Below are positions 27,743 to 36,687 of a DNA stretch of 40,057 nt, piece by piece (position 1 is the stretch's first letter; every line of letters begins with the position of its first letter). The position numbers were made by a program, and so were the translations under genes. Under the pieces are notes generated by a model, which made no database searches, was not told the DNA's origin, and worked only from the letters and a program-made list of their open reading frames with translations. Where the stretch lies: contig CAJXTK010000008.1 in assembly GCA_913061115.1 (NCBI GenBank), positions 1 to 40,057 of the forward strand, given 5' to 3'. This stretch comes from an uncultured Haliea sp. Lineage in GTDB: Bacteria; Pseudomonadota; Gammaproteobacteria; Pseudomonadales; Halieaceae.

Positions 27743-27952
27743 CTATTTATCTTTCGTCGCAGTGTCCGCTGTTTCATCGGGCTCTGCTCCGTCGCTCGGT
27801 TCGGCGGCTTCGCCGTCATCCGACATACTTTTGCGAAAGCCTTTTACCGCGCTGCCCATGTCGCTGCCGAGTGTGCGCAGCCGTTTGGTGCCAAACAACA
27901 TGATCACGATCGCCAATATAATTAACAATTGCCAAATACTGATTCCACCCAT
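27743..27952 (-). CDS. tatA: Sec-independent protein translocase TatA
   Basis: A 69-residue pore-forming component with one membrane helix ([18 protein letters not shown]), the FGTKRLR hinge and an amphipathic helix ending in GFRKSM. I start it at the second of two ATGs (27952): AGGAG at 27960-27964 lies seven bases from it and only one from the first, and the protein then begins MGGISIWQL exactly as E. coli TatA. An acidic tail rich in Asp, Glu and Ala follows. Confidence 0.96.
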   Translation of the reverse strand: MGGISIWQLLIILAIVIMLFGTKRLRTLGSDMGSAVKGFRKSMSDDGEAAEPSDGAEPDETADTATKDK

Positions 27953-27995
27953 TCCCATTCTCCTCTACAAATATGTATTCACTGCTGACAGCTTA

Positions 27996-28334
27996 TCAGT
28001 TGCCCCGCGTGTCTCGCGCTGCCTTCTCGTCGAGTCCTGAGACACCAAAACGGTCGCCAAGGCACAGCAGGACCTCTTGGGTGTCGAGTTCAAGATGTGA
28101 CAGCATCACCATTGTGTGAAACCACAAATCGGCAACTTCGCCAATGACGGCGCTGCGGTCACCTCCGCGCTCGGCGTCTTTTGCCGCAAGAATGACTTCG
28201 GTGGCCTCTTCGCCCACTTTTTCTAAAATCTTGTTTAGCCCCTTTTGGTGCAGGCTTGCAACATAAGATTGCTCTGGGTCGCCCTGTCTGCGCGTAGCGA
28301 GGGTCGTAGCCAATTGTTCCAGTACATCACTCAT
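27996..28334 (-). CDS. hisE: Phosphoribosyl-ATP pyrophosphatase
   Basis: A 112-residue all-alpha NTP pyrophosphohydrolase catalysing the second step of histidine synthesis. The metal-binding motif [13 protein letters not shown] and [13 protein letters not shown] are conserved. In E. coli it is fused to HisI; here it is a separate gene that overlaps hisI by four bases (ATGA), so the two steps remain coupled at translation. Confidence 0.96.
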   Translation of the reverse strand: MSDVLEQLATTLATRRQGDPEQSYVASLHQKGLNKILEKVGEEATEVILAAKDAERGGDRSAVIGEVADLWFHTMVMLSHLELDTQEVLLCLGDRFGVSGLDEKAARDTRGN

Positions 28335-28732
28335 GATTTTTCCCCGTATATATTTTCGGGTTGTTTGATGATGTCATCGGTGACATGCCAGACGCCATCC
28401 TTCAGTTGTCGATAAAAACAACCGCGCCTGCCAGTGTGGCAGGCAATGCCTCCGATTTGTTCCACTTTCATTAGAACGGTGTCCGCATCACAGTCAATAC
28501 GCAGCTCTTTCAGGCGCTGAACATGCCCAGATTCCTCGCCCTTACGCCACAGAGCCTGTCGTGAACGTGACCAGTAGATGGCGCGGCCTTCGCTGATCGT
28601 CAGTTGCAGGGCATCGCGGCTCATCCAGGCCAGCATCAGGACTTCGCCGGTCTGCCAATCCTGTGCAATAGCGGGGATTAGTCCCTGCTCATTCCACTTG
28701 ATGTCTTTTGCTAGCGTGCTGGGTTCAGTCAT
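28331..28732 (-). CDS. hisI: Phosphoribosyl-AMP cyclohydrolase
   Basis: A 133-residue zinc enzyme opening the purine ring of PR-AMP in histidine synthesis. Visible are [31 protein letters not shown], the metal-binding DCDADTVL and [14 protein letters not shown]. The ATG at 28732 is preferred to one eleven codons upstream, since GGGA sits at a suitable distance before it and family members have a short N terminus. It follows ubiB after 56 bases. Confidence 0.95.
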   Translation of the reverse strand: MTEPSTLAKDIKWNEQGLIPAIAQDWQTGEVLMLAWMSRDALQLTISEGRAIYWSRSRQALWRKGEESGHVQRLKELRIDCDADTVLMKVEQIGGIACHTGRRGCFYRQLKDGVWHVTDDIIKQPENIYGEKS

Positions 28733-28788
28733 AACGTTGTCCCACGATAGGTCACAGTATGGCACATGGCAGGGCGAGGCACATATAT

Positions 28789-30429
28789 TCAGTCGCCTCT
28801 GGGCCAGAACAGGCTTATGCCCAAACCGGCCAGCAGCCAGCTGATCAGGGGCGCATTCGCCAGATATTGTCCAGCGTTCGGAAAGGTGCTTGCAGCGGCG
28901 GCGAGACAGACAATGCCTGCTAGTAGATGGCGTCGCCGACGTGAGTGCCGCTCTTTTTGCCGCTTTTTTTCGTTCAGAATCTGTGGCCGTTCTGACGGGT
29001 GTCGCTCAATGCCACGGGAATGTTGCAAGCTGTCCAGCACTGCCTCTGGGAGCTGCGGCAGCTGCTCAAGCCATGAAGGGGCATGGCGTTGCAGTCGTTT
29101 TAGGACAGATTGTGGGGAGTAACGCTGTTGTACCCACTCTTCCAGAAAGGGCTGTGCTGTGTCCCAAAGATTGAGGTCGGGATACAGCTGACGCCCCATA
29201 CCCTCGATATTAAGGAGGGTTTTTTGCAACAGCACCAGCGAGGGTTGAACTTCCATATCAAATCGGCTGGCGGTCTGGAACAGATAAACCAACAGCTGGC
29301 CAAAAGATATCTGGCTGATAGGCCTTTCAAATATGGGTTCACACACGGCGCGCATTGCTGATTCAAAGTCCTGCACGCGGGTTTGGGGTGGCACCCAGCC
29401 ACACTCAACATGCAGCTGCGCGACTTCACGGTAGTCGCGGCGGAAAATTCCGAGCAGATTGCGGCCCAGATAATACTGGTCTGCGTCTGAAAGGCTACCG
29501 ATGATGGCGCAGTCCACGCCGATGTAAGTCGGGTCTGCCGGGTCTGTTGCATCCACAAAGATATTGCCCGGATGCATGTCAGCGTGAAAGAAACTGTGGC
29601 GGAATACTTGCGTAAAAAATATTTCTACACCGCGCTCGGCCAGTAGTTTCAGGTCTGTACCTCGGGCGCGTAAAGTTTCAAGATCGGTGACGGGAATGCC
29701 CGAGATACGCTCCATGGTGAGCACATTGCGGCAGGTGTAGTCCCAGTAAATTTCAGGCACGTAGAGCAGCTTGTTGTTCTCGAAGTTGCGGCGTAACTGA
29801 CTGGCGTTGGCGGCTTCACGCCCCATATCGAGCTCATCGAGAATGACCATCTTATAATCTGACACAACTTCCACCGGACGCAGTCGGTGACCTTCAGGAT
29901 GATATTTTGCCGTCAGTTTTGCCAAGGTAAAAAGGAGAGCAATGTCTTGACGGATGATCGGCTCGATATCCGGGCGCACTACTTTGACGACTACCTGCTC
30001 GCCGCTGTGCAGCGTGGCGCAGTGCACCTGGGCCACGGATGCAGAGGCCATAGGGGTGTTTTCGAAACGGGCAAATAGCTCAGACACGGGTTTGCCCAGT
30101 GCCTTTTCAATAATCGCAACAGACTGTTCCTGTGGAAAAGGCGGGACATTGTCCTGTAGCTTGGCCAGCTCGTCAGCGATATCTTCCGGCAGCAAGTCGC
30201 GTCGGGTGGATAGCATCTGTCCGAATTTTATAAATACTGGCCCCAATTCCTCAATGGCGCGGCGCAGGCGTACCCCCCGCGGCAGGTTTGGCACAGGGTG
30301 CAACCGCCACGGCGCCAGACCCAGAGCGAAGCGCGGTAGCGCGGAGAGCTGTTCTACATCGACAAACTCATCCAGTCGATAGCGGCCGACGATGCGCAGT
30401 ATTTTAGCCAGTCGTGTGGCGCGGGACAT
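28789..30429 (-). CDS. ubiB: Ubiquinone biosynthesis accessory ATPase UbiB
   Basis: A 546-residue atypical kinase-like protein (the same length as in E. coli) needed for ubiquinone synthesis, thought to use ATPase activity to extract lipid intermediates. The KxGQ motif is in [16 protein letters not shown], and the Ala-rich nucleotide loop [10 protein letters not shown] replaces the kinase Gly-rich loop. Catalytic-type [13 protein letters not shown] and metal-type [10 protein letters not shown] follow. Two hydrophobic C-terminal helices (about 498-540) anchor it in the membrane. It starts three bases after ubiJ. The Asp-Phe-Gly-like position reads VDCAI, with Cys next to the Asp, worth a look but not decisive. 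Confidence 0.96.
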   Translation of the reverse strand: MSRATRLAKILRIVGRYRLDEFVDVEQLSALPRFALGLAPWRLHPVPNLPRGVRLRRAIEELGPVFIKFGQMLSTRRDLLPEDIADELAKLQDNVPPFPQEQSVAIIEKALGKPVSELFARFENTPMASASVAQVHCATLHSGEQVVVKVVRPDIEPIIRQDIALLFTLAKLTAKYHPEGHRLRPVEVVSDYKMVILDELDMGREAANASQLRRNFENNKLLYVPEIYWDYTCRNVLTMERISGIPVTDLETLRARGTDLKLLAERGVEIFFTQVFRHSFFHADMHPGNIFVDATDPADPTYIGVDCAIIGSLSDADQYYLGRNLLGIFRRDYREVAQLHVECGWVPPQTRVQDFESAMRAVCEPIFERPISQISFGQLLVYLFQTASRFDMEVQPSLVLLQKTLLNIEGMGRQLYPDLNLWDTAQPFLEEWVQQRYSPQSVLKRLQRHAPSWLEQLPQLPEAVLDSLQHSRGIERHPSERPQILNEKKRQKERHSRRRRHLLAGIVCLAAAASTFPNAGQYLANAPLISWLLAGLGISLFWPRGD

Positions 30430-30432
30430 GGC

Positions 30433-31074
30433 TCAGCTCCGCGCTTTCTGTAAGCGCTGTTGCAGCCGTTCTGCGCGGGCTTGCAGTCGGTCTACGCGCA
30501 GACCTAGCTCCTGCACGTCCCGGTAGAAATCTTCCACCTCGAGTCGCGGCGGACTGAGCCGAGCTTCCTCATGGACGAATTCTTCCAGCTGTCGGGTCAG
30601 GCCGGTGGAAGCTTGCTTGCCCCAACTAAAAGCATGGCGCAATGTCTGCGCAAGTTGGTGTCCGGCGACGTCGCCGAGGGTGGCGACCAGGGGCGCTTCC
30701 CAGTCCATGTCTAACGTTGCCAAAACCTGTTGCAGTGCAATGAGCGGGGCGCTGTCCCCCTCGAGCGCGAGACCACCATTGATCAGCGTGGCCGTTGGGT
30801 CGCGAGAGGTCGCTAGCTCGGTGAAATCGGAGGCTTCACCCTTTATGCTTGTCGTGACCGGGCCGTGATGGGTGCCGGCCAGACGAATGCCCTGGGCACT
30901 AGGGTGAAGATAAATATCCAGGGTTGGAGCGGTACAATGCAGTGCGAACACACAGTCCTCGAGTCGCGCCAACCCCGACTTGCTTTGTGGAGACAGGTCC
31001 AGGGTGCGGTTGAGTCCCGCTTCCAGCGCGGCCAGTGCGGCAGTGTGCAACGTGGGATCTATGGTCGTTGTCAT
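30433..31074 (-). CDS. ubiJ: Ubiquinone biosynthesis accessory factor UbiJ
   Basis: A 213-residue SCP2-domain lipid-binding protein that with UbiK organises the soluble Ubi complex. The N-terminal half is the SCP2 fold (LEAGLNRTLDLSPQSKSGLARL, read in parts; VFALHCTAPTLDIYLHP), and a C-terminal coiled coil (LRVDRLQARAERLQQRLQ) is typical. It sits between ubiE and ubiB, the standard order, with one and three bases of spacing, so the three are one operon. Confidence 0.93.
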   Translation of the reverse strand: MTTTIDPTLHTAALAALEAGLNRTLDLSPQSKSGLARLEDCVFALHCTAPTLDIYLHPSAQGIRLAGTHHGPVTTSIKGEASDFTELATSRDPTATLINGGLALEGDSAPLIALQQVLATLDMDWEAPLVATLGDVAGHQLAQTLRHAFSWGKQASTGLTRQLEEFVHEEARLSPPRLEVEDFYRDVQELGLRVDRLQARAERLQQRLQKARS

Positions 31075-31075
31075 T

Positions 31076-31825
31076 TTAGGCTTTAATGCCTCGGTGCAGC
31101 GCTACTACACCGCCGGTCATATTGTGGTATTCACATTGGCAGAAACCAGCGTCTTCCATCATATTCTTAAGCGTACCTTGGTCGGGGTGTTTGCGGATGG
31201 ATTCTGCGAGGTACTGGTAGCTTTCGCTGTCATTGGTCACTAATCGCCCCATCACCGGCAACACGCGAAAAGAATAGGTATCGTAGGCTTTGCTGAGCAG
31301 AGGGTTCTGCGGTTTGGAAAACTCCAACACCAGCAAACGGCCCCCGGGCTTGAGAACACGCAGCATGGAGCGCAGGGCTAGGTTGATATCGGTGACATTG
31401 CGCAGGCCGAAGGCGATGGTTACGCAGTCGAAGCTGTTATCCGGGAAAGGCAGGAACTGGGCGTCGGCCTGCACGAATTCGATATTGCCCTGGCGGCCCT
31501 GGTCCAGCAGCTTGTCCCGACCTACCTGCAACATGGAGTCGTTGATGTCGGCCAGTACCACACGCCCCTCGGGGCCTACAAGCTCTGCGAAACGGGCCGC
31601 CAGGTCACCGGTGCCACCGGCGATGTCCAGTACTGCGTTGTTCTTGCGCACTCCGCTCAGTTCGATGGTAAAGCGCTTCCAAATGCGGTGTATGCCGCCT
31701 GACATGAGGTCGTTCATCAGGTCATAGCGGGCTGCCACCGAATGGAATACATCGGCGACCATGCCGGCCTTGGCATCCTTCTCGACTTCCTTGTAGCCGA
31801 AGTGTGTGGTTTCTTTGTCGCTCAT
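31076..31825 (-). CDS. ubiE: Demethylmenaquinol/ubiquinone C-methyltransferase UbiE
   Basis: A 249-residue class I SAM methyltransferase that adds the C2 methyl in ubiquinone (and, where present, menaquinone) synthesis. Motifs include [17 protein letters not shown], the SAM loop [26 protein letters not shown] and [11 protein letters not shown]; the C terminus [19 protein letters not shown] is standard. It heads the ubiE-ubiJ-ubiB series. A 97-base spacer with no clear terminator separates it from the DUF971 gene upstream. Confidence 0.97.
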   Translation of the reverse strand: MSDKETTHFGYKEVEKDAKAGMVADVFHSVAARYDLMNDLMSGGIHRIWKRFTIELSGVRKNNAVLDIAGGTGDLAARFAELVGPEGRVVLADINDSMLQVGRDKLLDQGRQGNIEFVQADAQFLPFPDNSFDCVTIAFGLRNVTDINLALRSMLRVLKPGGRLLVLEFSKPQNPLLSKAYDTYSFRVLPVMGRLVTNDSESYQYLAESIRKHPDQGTLKNMMEDAGFCQCEYHNMTGGVVALHRGIKA

Positions 31826-31922
31826 GGCGCTTTCTGCCTTGGGTTTACGAGTTACGACGTATTATAACCCGATGTGGGCGTCTGGTCAGTTCGACAGGCT
31901 TACCCCGAAAAGAATGGAATGC

Positions 31923-32324
31923 CTAGGCGCCCAGATTTAGAACTTGTACATCTGGGTCGCGACCCGCCCCGGCCTTTTTAAGGCGCGCAAGGTAATCTTG
32001 CCATTTAGCGTCCTGGTCCTGACACAACTCATAGAGATAGCGCCAAGAATACAAGCCAGAGTCATGGTCGTCGTCAAATACTAGCTGCAGTGCGTAGTTC
32101 CCAACCGGCTTTATTGCCGTAATAGCGACCTTGATCTTTCCTGTCTGTAGTACTTCTTGGCCCGAGCCGTGACCCAGGACTTCGGCGGATGGAGAGTAGA
32201 CGCGCAGAAATTCGCAGCTCAGGGAGTAACGTTCACCCCCGGCATATTCCAGCTCCAGCTGCCTGGAGCGGCTGTGCAGTTGAACACCGATGGGTTTATG
32301 CTGCTCAGACACAGGTGCAGTCAC
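31923..32324 (-). CDS. DUF971 protein (gamma-butyrobetaine hydroxylase N-terminal-like)
   Basis: A 133-residue single-domain protein. The domain is marked by [33 protein letters not shown] (read in parts: [22 protein letters not shown]), [27 protein letters not shown] and YLYEL. It resembles the small domain in front of gamma-butyrobetaine dioxygenase; stand-alone forms have been tied to iron-sulfur cluster handling, but no function is assured here. The start overlaps the hslU stop by four bases (ATGA), which suggests translation from the heat-shock operon, as next to hslVU in Pseudomonas. Confidence 0.88.
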   Translation of the reverse strand: MTAPVSEQHKPIGVQLHSRSRQLELEYAGGERYSLSCEFLRVYSPSAEVLGHGSGQEVLQTGKIKVAITAIKPVGNYALQLVFDDDHDSGLYSWRYLYELCQDQDAKWQDYLARLKKAGAGRDPDVQVLNLGA

Positions 32325-33643
32325 AGGATAAATCGGGATAAATCATCATCACTGCTGAGCTCCTGTAATTGCTTGTCAACATAAGTGGCGTCGACTTTGA
32401 GGGATGTATCCTGCAAGCCCGTATCGGCGGCGCCGAAAGAGGTCTCTTCTAATAGTCGCTCCATAACGGTGTGTAGCCGCCTGGCTCCAATATTTTCGGT
32501 TCTCTCGTTGACCTGCCATGCGGTTTCTGCAATGCGACGCACGCCGTCCTGTGTGAACGTGACGTCCAAGCTCTCGGTTGCCAATAATGCCTGATACTGT
32601 TCGGTTAGTGAGGCGTTTGGCTCCGTTAGGATGCGCTCGAAGTCGTCGGGAGTGAGTGCTGACAGTTCAACGCGGATGGGCAGGCGTCCCTGCAGTTCTG
32701 GTATCAGGTCCGAGGGCCTGGCCATGTGAAATGCGCCGGAGGCGATAAACAGGATGTGGTCGGTCTTGACCATGCCATGCTTGGTGCTGACTGTGGAACC
32801 TTCAATCAGGGGTAGCAGGTCGCGCTGCACACCCTCACGAGACACATCGGCCCCAGCGCCTTCGGAGCGCTTGGCCACTTTATCTAGCTCATCAATAAAG
32901 ACGATGCCGTTTTGTTCAGCTTCTGCCAGAGCCTTTTGCTTGAGCTCATCTTCATTCACCAGTTTCGCCGCTTCTTCGTCGCTCAGAGCCTCTAAGGCCG
33001 CCTTGACCGACATTTTGCGTGTTTTGCTTTGTTGCTGGGACATATTAGAGAACATACTTTGCAGTTGGCTGGTCATTTCCTCCATGCCCGGCGGGGCCAT
33101 GATTTCCATACTGGGGAGACTGGTGCTTAGCTCGACCTCGACCTCTTTGTCGGCGAGATCTCCTTCACGCAACTTCTTGCGCAGCAGCTGCCGTGTGCTT
33201 GAGGAGGAATCGAAAGCGGCATCGCGGGCCGGAGGTAACAGGATGTCGAGAATACGCTCCTCAGCGGCTTCTTCGGCTCGGAAGCGCACACGTGTCATCT
33301 CCTGCTCCCGGTACATTTTGATCGCCACATCCACCAGATCGCGCACAATAGATTCAACGTCACGACCCACATAGCCCACTTCTGTAAATTTGGTCGCTTC
33401 AACTTTTACGAACGGAGCATTGGCCAGTTTGGCTAGTCGCCGCGCGATTTCTGTTTTGCCGACGCCAGTGGGACCTATCATGAGGATATTTTTGGGGCTG
33501 ATCTCAGTACGCAGTTCTTCGGGCAACTGCATTCGTCGCCAGCGATTACGCAGAGCGATGGCCACTGCACGTTTCGCCGCTTCCTGGCCGACGATGTGTT
33601 TGTCGAGTTCGTGAACAATTTCGCGAGGTGTCATATTGGACAT
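32321..33643 (-). CDS. hslU: ATP-dependent protease ATPase subunit HslU
   Basis: A 440-residue AAA+ hexamer that unfolds substrates and threads them into HslV. Walker A GPTGVGKT is at 57-64, the GYVGRD pore loop lies near residue 91, an inserted I-domain spans about 110-240, and Walker B is [11 protein letters not shown]. The sensor and C-terminal segment LEETSFGA and final SRFIL are present; the C-terminal tail inserts into HslV to activate it. It starts eight bases after hslV. Confidence 0.97.
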   Translation of the reverse strand: MSNMTPREIVHELDKHIVGQEAAKRAVAIALRNRWRRMQLPEELRTEISPKNILMIGPTGVGKTEIARRLAKLANAPFVKVEATKFTEVGYVGRDVESIVRDLVDVAIKMYREQEMTRVRFRAEEAAEERILDILLPPARDAAFDSSSSTRQLLRKKLREGDLADKEVEVELSTSLPSMEIMAPPGMEEMTSQLQSMFSNMSQQQSKTRKMSVKAALEALSDEEAAKLVNEDELKQKALAEAEQNGIVFIDELDKVAKRSEGAGADVSREGVQRDLLPLIEGSTVSTKHGMVKTDHILFIASGAFHMARPSDLIPELQGRLPIRVELSALTPDDFERILTEPNASLTEQYQALLATESLDVTFTQDGVRRIAETAWQVNERTENIGARRLHTVMERLLEETSFGAADTGLQDTSLKVDATYVDKQLQELSSDDDLSRFIL

Positions 33644-33651
33644 GTTAGGGC

Positions 33652-34191
33652 CTAAAAATCCAGTTGTTCTATGGTTCGGTTGTGGTTGGTGTAGATGCAG
33701 ATGTCAGCGGCGATGCCCAAGCCCTTTTCAACAATGGTACGGGCATCCAGCTCAGTGTTGTCTAACAAGGCGCGCGCCGCAGACTGCGCGAAGGGTCCGC
33801 CCGAGCCGATAGCGATCAGATTGTCTTCTGGCTCGATCACATCGCCGTTTCCGGTGATAATGAGAGAGGTATCTTTGTCGGCAACCGCTAACAAGGCCTC
33901 AAGGCGTCTTAGGGCGCGTTCGGTGCGCCAGGCCTTGGCCAATTCAACGGCGGCGCGCACTAGATGGCCCTGGTGCTTTTCCAGTTGTGCTTCAAACAGT
34001 TCGAACAGCGTGAAAGCGTCGGCAGTACCGCCGGCAAATCCAGCTAACACCTTATCCTGATAAAGGCGCCGGACCTTGCGGGCATTGCCTTTCATCACAG
34101 TGTTGCCCATGGACACCTGGCCGTCACCGCCAATCACCACGCTGTTGCCACGGCGGACGGAAAGTATGGTCGTACCTCGGAACTGTTCCAC
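33652..34191 (-). CDS. hslV: ATP-dependent protease peptidase subunit HslV
   Basis: A 179-residue N-terminal-threonine peptidase forming the double hexamer of the HslUV heat-shock protease. The core [53 protein letters not shown] and [16 protein letters not shown] is typical. In E. coli the catalytic Thr follows Met directly; here six residues (MEQFRG) precede Thr7, so cleavage of a short propeptide is needed to expose the nucleophile. No alternative start nearer the Thr exists. It is first in the hslV-hslU-DUF971 operon behind a sigma-32 promoter. Confidence 0.97.
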   Translation of the reverse strand: MEQFRGTTILSVRRGNSVVIGGDGQVSMGNTVMKGNARKVRRLYQDKVLAGFAGGTADAFTLFELFEAQLEKHQGHLVRAAVELAKAWRTERALRRLEALLAVADKDTSLIITGNGDVIEPEDNLIAIGSGGPFAQSAARALLDNTELDARTIVEKGLGIAADICIYTNHNRTIEQLDF

Positions 34192-34244
34192 GTCTTATCT
34201 CCTGCGGGCTGACTCATGGGATATTAGTGGTCCCCGTCGAGCTG

Positions 34245-34272
34245 ATATGGGGTGATCTGCCTAAAATTCAAG
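34245..34272 (-). promoter_or_regulatory. Heat-shock (sigma-32) promoter of hslVU
   Basis: The minus strand has CTTGAAT (34272-34266), 13 bases, then CCCCATAT (34252-34245). The sigma-32 consensus is CTTGAAA with 11-16 bases to CCCCATNT, so only one base differs. Transcription would begin near 34238 and leave a leader of about 47 bases before hslV, a classic heat-shock operon. Confidence 0.88.
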
Positions 34273-34285
34273 GGCCCCGGTGACG

Positions 34286-34888
34286 TCAGGTGCCACCGCG
34301 CTTCAGTAGCAGAGTTTCTATATTCTGATTCGTGGTAAGACTCCGCGCTCTCACCATAAGCTCGCGGGATTCAAAGGGCCCGAGGTAGACCCGGAACCAG
34401 ATGCCGTTGCCGTTGCTTATCTCTTCAATGATAGGCTCCAGTCCCAGCAGCAGCAATTGAGCTCGGCGCCGTTCTGCGTCGTCATGCTGCCTAAAAGACC
34501 CCGCCTGCAATAGATAGGGCTCGGGCAATTCAGTTGCGGTAGGGGGTTTGCGCACATCCGCTGCGGGCTCCACTGTGTCCTGCACCTCCTGTACCTCATC
34601 AATCCCTTCTTGGGTAAGGTTGGTGTAAAAGTCGAAGCGCGGCCTTTGAATGACTACCTCTGGCTGCTCCGGTGTTCCGGTCTCTGTCGCTGAGACTGCC
34701 GGATCGGGCAGTGTCCCGAGGTAGCCAATAAAACTCAGGAACACGCCTGTTAAAACCCCCGCAACATAAAGCCGTAGCCCTTTGCCGCGAGACTGGCCTT
34801 CGCCAGAACGTCGTTGCGCCTGAGTTTTTCGGGCGGGGGCTTTTCGAGTACTTTTGCCCTGCTTTCGTTTAGCAAAATCTTGGCCCAT
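34286..34888 (-). CDS. ftsN: FtsN-like SPOR domain cell-division protein
   Basis: A 200-residue bitopic membrane protein: a basic cytosolic head (residues 1-38, rich in Lys, Arg and Gln), one helix (about 40-60, LYVAGVLTGVFLSFIGYLG), an acidic Pro-rich periplasmic linker with the short segment FDFYTNLTQEG, and a C-terminal SPOR domain (YLLQAGSFRQHDDAERRRAQL to IETLLLKRG) that binds denuded peptidoglycan at the septum. The place between argS and hslV matches the Pseudomonas FtsN homologue, and the F-x-F-Y motif is common to FtsN proteins. It is shorter than E. coli FtsN (319 residues). It starts three bases after argS. Confidence 0.85.
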   Translation of the reverse strand: MGQDFAKRKQGKSTRKAPARKTQAQRRSGEGQSRGKGLRLYVAGVLTGVFLSFIGYLGTLPDPAVSATETGTPEQPEVVIQRPRFDFYTNLTQEGIDEVQEVQDTVEPAADVRKPPTATELPEPYLLQAGSFRQHDDAERRRAQLLLLGLEPIIEEISNGNGIWFRVYLGPFESRELMVRARSLTTNQNIETLLLKRGGT

Positions 34889-34891
34889 TGT

Positions 34892-36577
34892 TTACATAGC
34901 CTCTGGGGCGGAAACGCCCAACAAGCCAAGGCCATTGGCGATAACCTGTCCTGTAGCTTGGCTGAGCGCGACCCGTGCATCGCGTAGGTCGCGATCCTCA
35001 ACCAGCATTTTACAGCCGTTATACCAAGCGTGAAACTCCCCGGCTAATTCGCGCAGGTACGTGGCCACTGTGTGGGGTTCATTATTAAGCGCAGCGGCCG
35101 CCAGGACCTCGGGATAACGGTCGAGTCGGCGCAACAGGTTCTTTTCATGCTCCTCCTGAAGTTGATCCAAGTGTTGCAAGGCTTTCTCGACCTGCCATTC
35201 CCAGCCCCGTTCGACGAGCTTGCGCATCACGCTGCAAGTGCGAGCGTGGGCGTATTGAATGTAATACACCGGATTGTCATTGCTCTGCGACAGCGCAAGG
35301 TCGATATCAAAGGTCAATTGTGAGTTAGGTGCGCGGGCCACCAGGAAATAGCGCGTTGCATCTCGTCCAACTTCTTCAATAAGGTCGCGCAGGGTGACGT
35401 AGCTGCCTGCGCGCTTGGACAGTTTAACTTCCTCGCCTTCACGCATAACGGTGACCATCTGGTGCAGAACATAATCCGGCCAGTCCTGTGGGATGCCCTG
35501 ATCCAGAGCTTGCAGCCCTGCGCGAACCCGGGTCACCGTGCTGTGGTGGTCTGCACCCTGCTCGTTGATGACGCGCTCAAAGCCGCGCTGCCACTTGTTG
35601 AGGTGATAGGCCACATCCGGAAGGAAATAGGTATACCCTCCATCGCGCTTGCGCATAACGCGATCCTTGTCATCGCCGAAGTCGGTGGAGCGCAGCCATA
35701 GTGCGTCATCGCGCTCATAGCAATGGCCGGTTTCGATGAGTCGTTCCACTGTACGCTCGACCGCGCCGCTATCGTAAAGCGAGGATTCCAGAAAATACAC
35801 GTCAAAATGCACCGCGAATGCCTTCAGGTCCAGATCCTGTTCACGCCTGAGGTAAGCGACGGCAAACGTTTGAATGTCATCCACGTTATCGGCGTCGGCT
35901 GAGCCGATAACGTGGTGATCTTGGACGTCAATGCTGGCACCGAGCAGGAAGGCCTGGGCCACCTCTGCTATGTACTCACCGCGGTAACCATCTTGCGGCC
36001 ATTGAGGATCATCCGGCGCCACTCCCTTGCAGCGTGCCTGCACGGAGAGGGCCAGATTATGAATTTGTACACCGGCATCGTTGTAATAGAATTCGCTGGA
36101 TACATCCCACCCCGTCGCTGCCAGTAGGCGGCAAATACTGTCTCCTACGGCGGCGCCCCGGCCATGGCCCACGTGCAGAGGTCCGGTTGGGTTGGCGGAG
36201 ACAAACTCGACCTGAACCTTGCGCCCGCCGCCCTCATTGCAGGTGCCGAATGACGTCCCCTGTTCAAGAATGGTACGAATCACAGCTTGGTTGCTGTCAT
36301 CTGACAGGAAGAAATTAATAAATCCCGGGCCGGCAATTTCAGTGCGACTCACCAGCGAGTTCGGTGGCAGGGCATTGCTGATAAGCGTTGCTAGCTCGCG
36401 CGGTTTGCGCTGTGCTGACTTGGCGAGCGAGAGGGCAATGTTGCTTGCCAAATCGCCGTGGCTGTTATCGCGCGTGTGGTCAATCTGTACCTCAGGAGCG
36501 AGATCATCCGGCAACAGGCCTTGGGCAACCAGTGCGTCTAGGGCCTGGTGAATCAGCCGTGTCAGTTCTTCCTTCAT
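34892..36577 (-). CDS. argS: Arginyl-tRNA synthetase
   Basis: A 561-residue class I synthetase that charges tRNA-Arg. The N-terminal tRNA-binding add-on domain is followed by the HIGH-type motif [14 protein letters not shown] and the KMSK-equivalent [13 protein letters not shown], then the DALR anticodon-binding domain ending [15 protein letters not shown]. No Shine-Dalgarno is evident before the ATG. It lies 110 bases after priA; that spacer shows nothing notable. Confidence 0.97.
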   Translation of the reverse strand: MKEELTRLIHQALDALVAQGLLPDDLAPEVQIDHTRDNSHGDLASNIALSLAKSAQRKPRELATLISNALPPNSLVSRTEIAGPGFINFFLSDDSNQAVIRTILEQGTSFGTCNEGGGRKVQVEFVSANPTGPLHVGHGRGAAVGDSICRLLAATGWDVSSEFYYNDAGVQIHNLALSVQARCKGVAPDDPQWPQDGYRGEYIAEVAQAFLLGASIDVQDHHVIGSADADNVDDIQTFAVAYLRREQDLDLKAFAVHFDVYFLESSLYDSGAVERTVERLIETGHCYERDDALWLRSTDFGDDKDRVMRKRDGGYTYFLPDVAYHLNKWQRGFERVINEQGADHHSTVTRVRAGLQALDQGIPQDWPDYVLHQMVTVMREGEEVKLSKRAGSYVTLRDLIEEVGRDATRYFLVARAPNSQLTFDIDLALSQSNDNPVYYIQYAHARTCSVMRKLVERGWEWQVEKALQHLDQLQEEHEKNLLRRLDRYPEVLAAAALNNEPHTVATYLRELAGEFHAWYNGCKMLVEDRDLRDARVALSQATGQVIANGLGLLGVSAPEAM

Positions 36578-36687
36578 TGTGAGGGGGTAACCTGGTTTGC
36601 TTCAAAAGTTGCCGGTCGCGAGTCAATAGACAGGCTCAACAGACATATTATCATCATAAGCGACAGCTATGGCTAGAGAAGTCGTAT

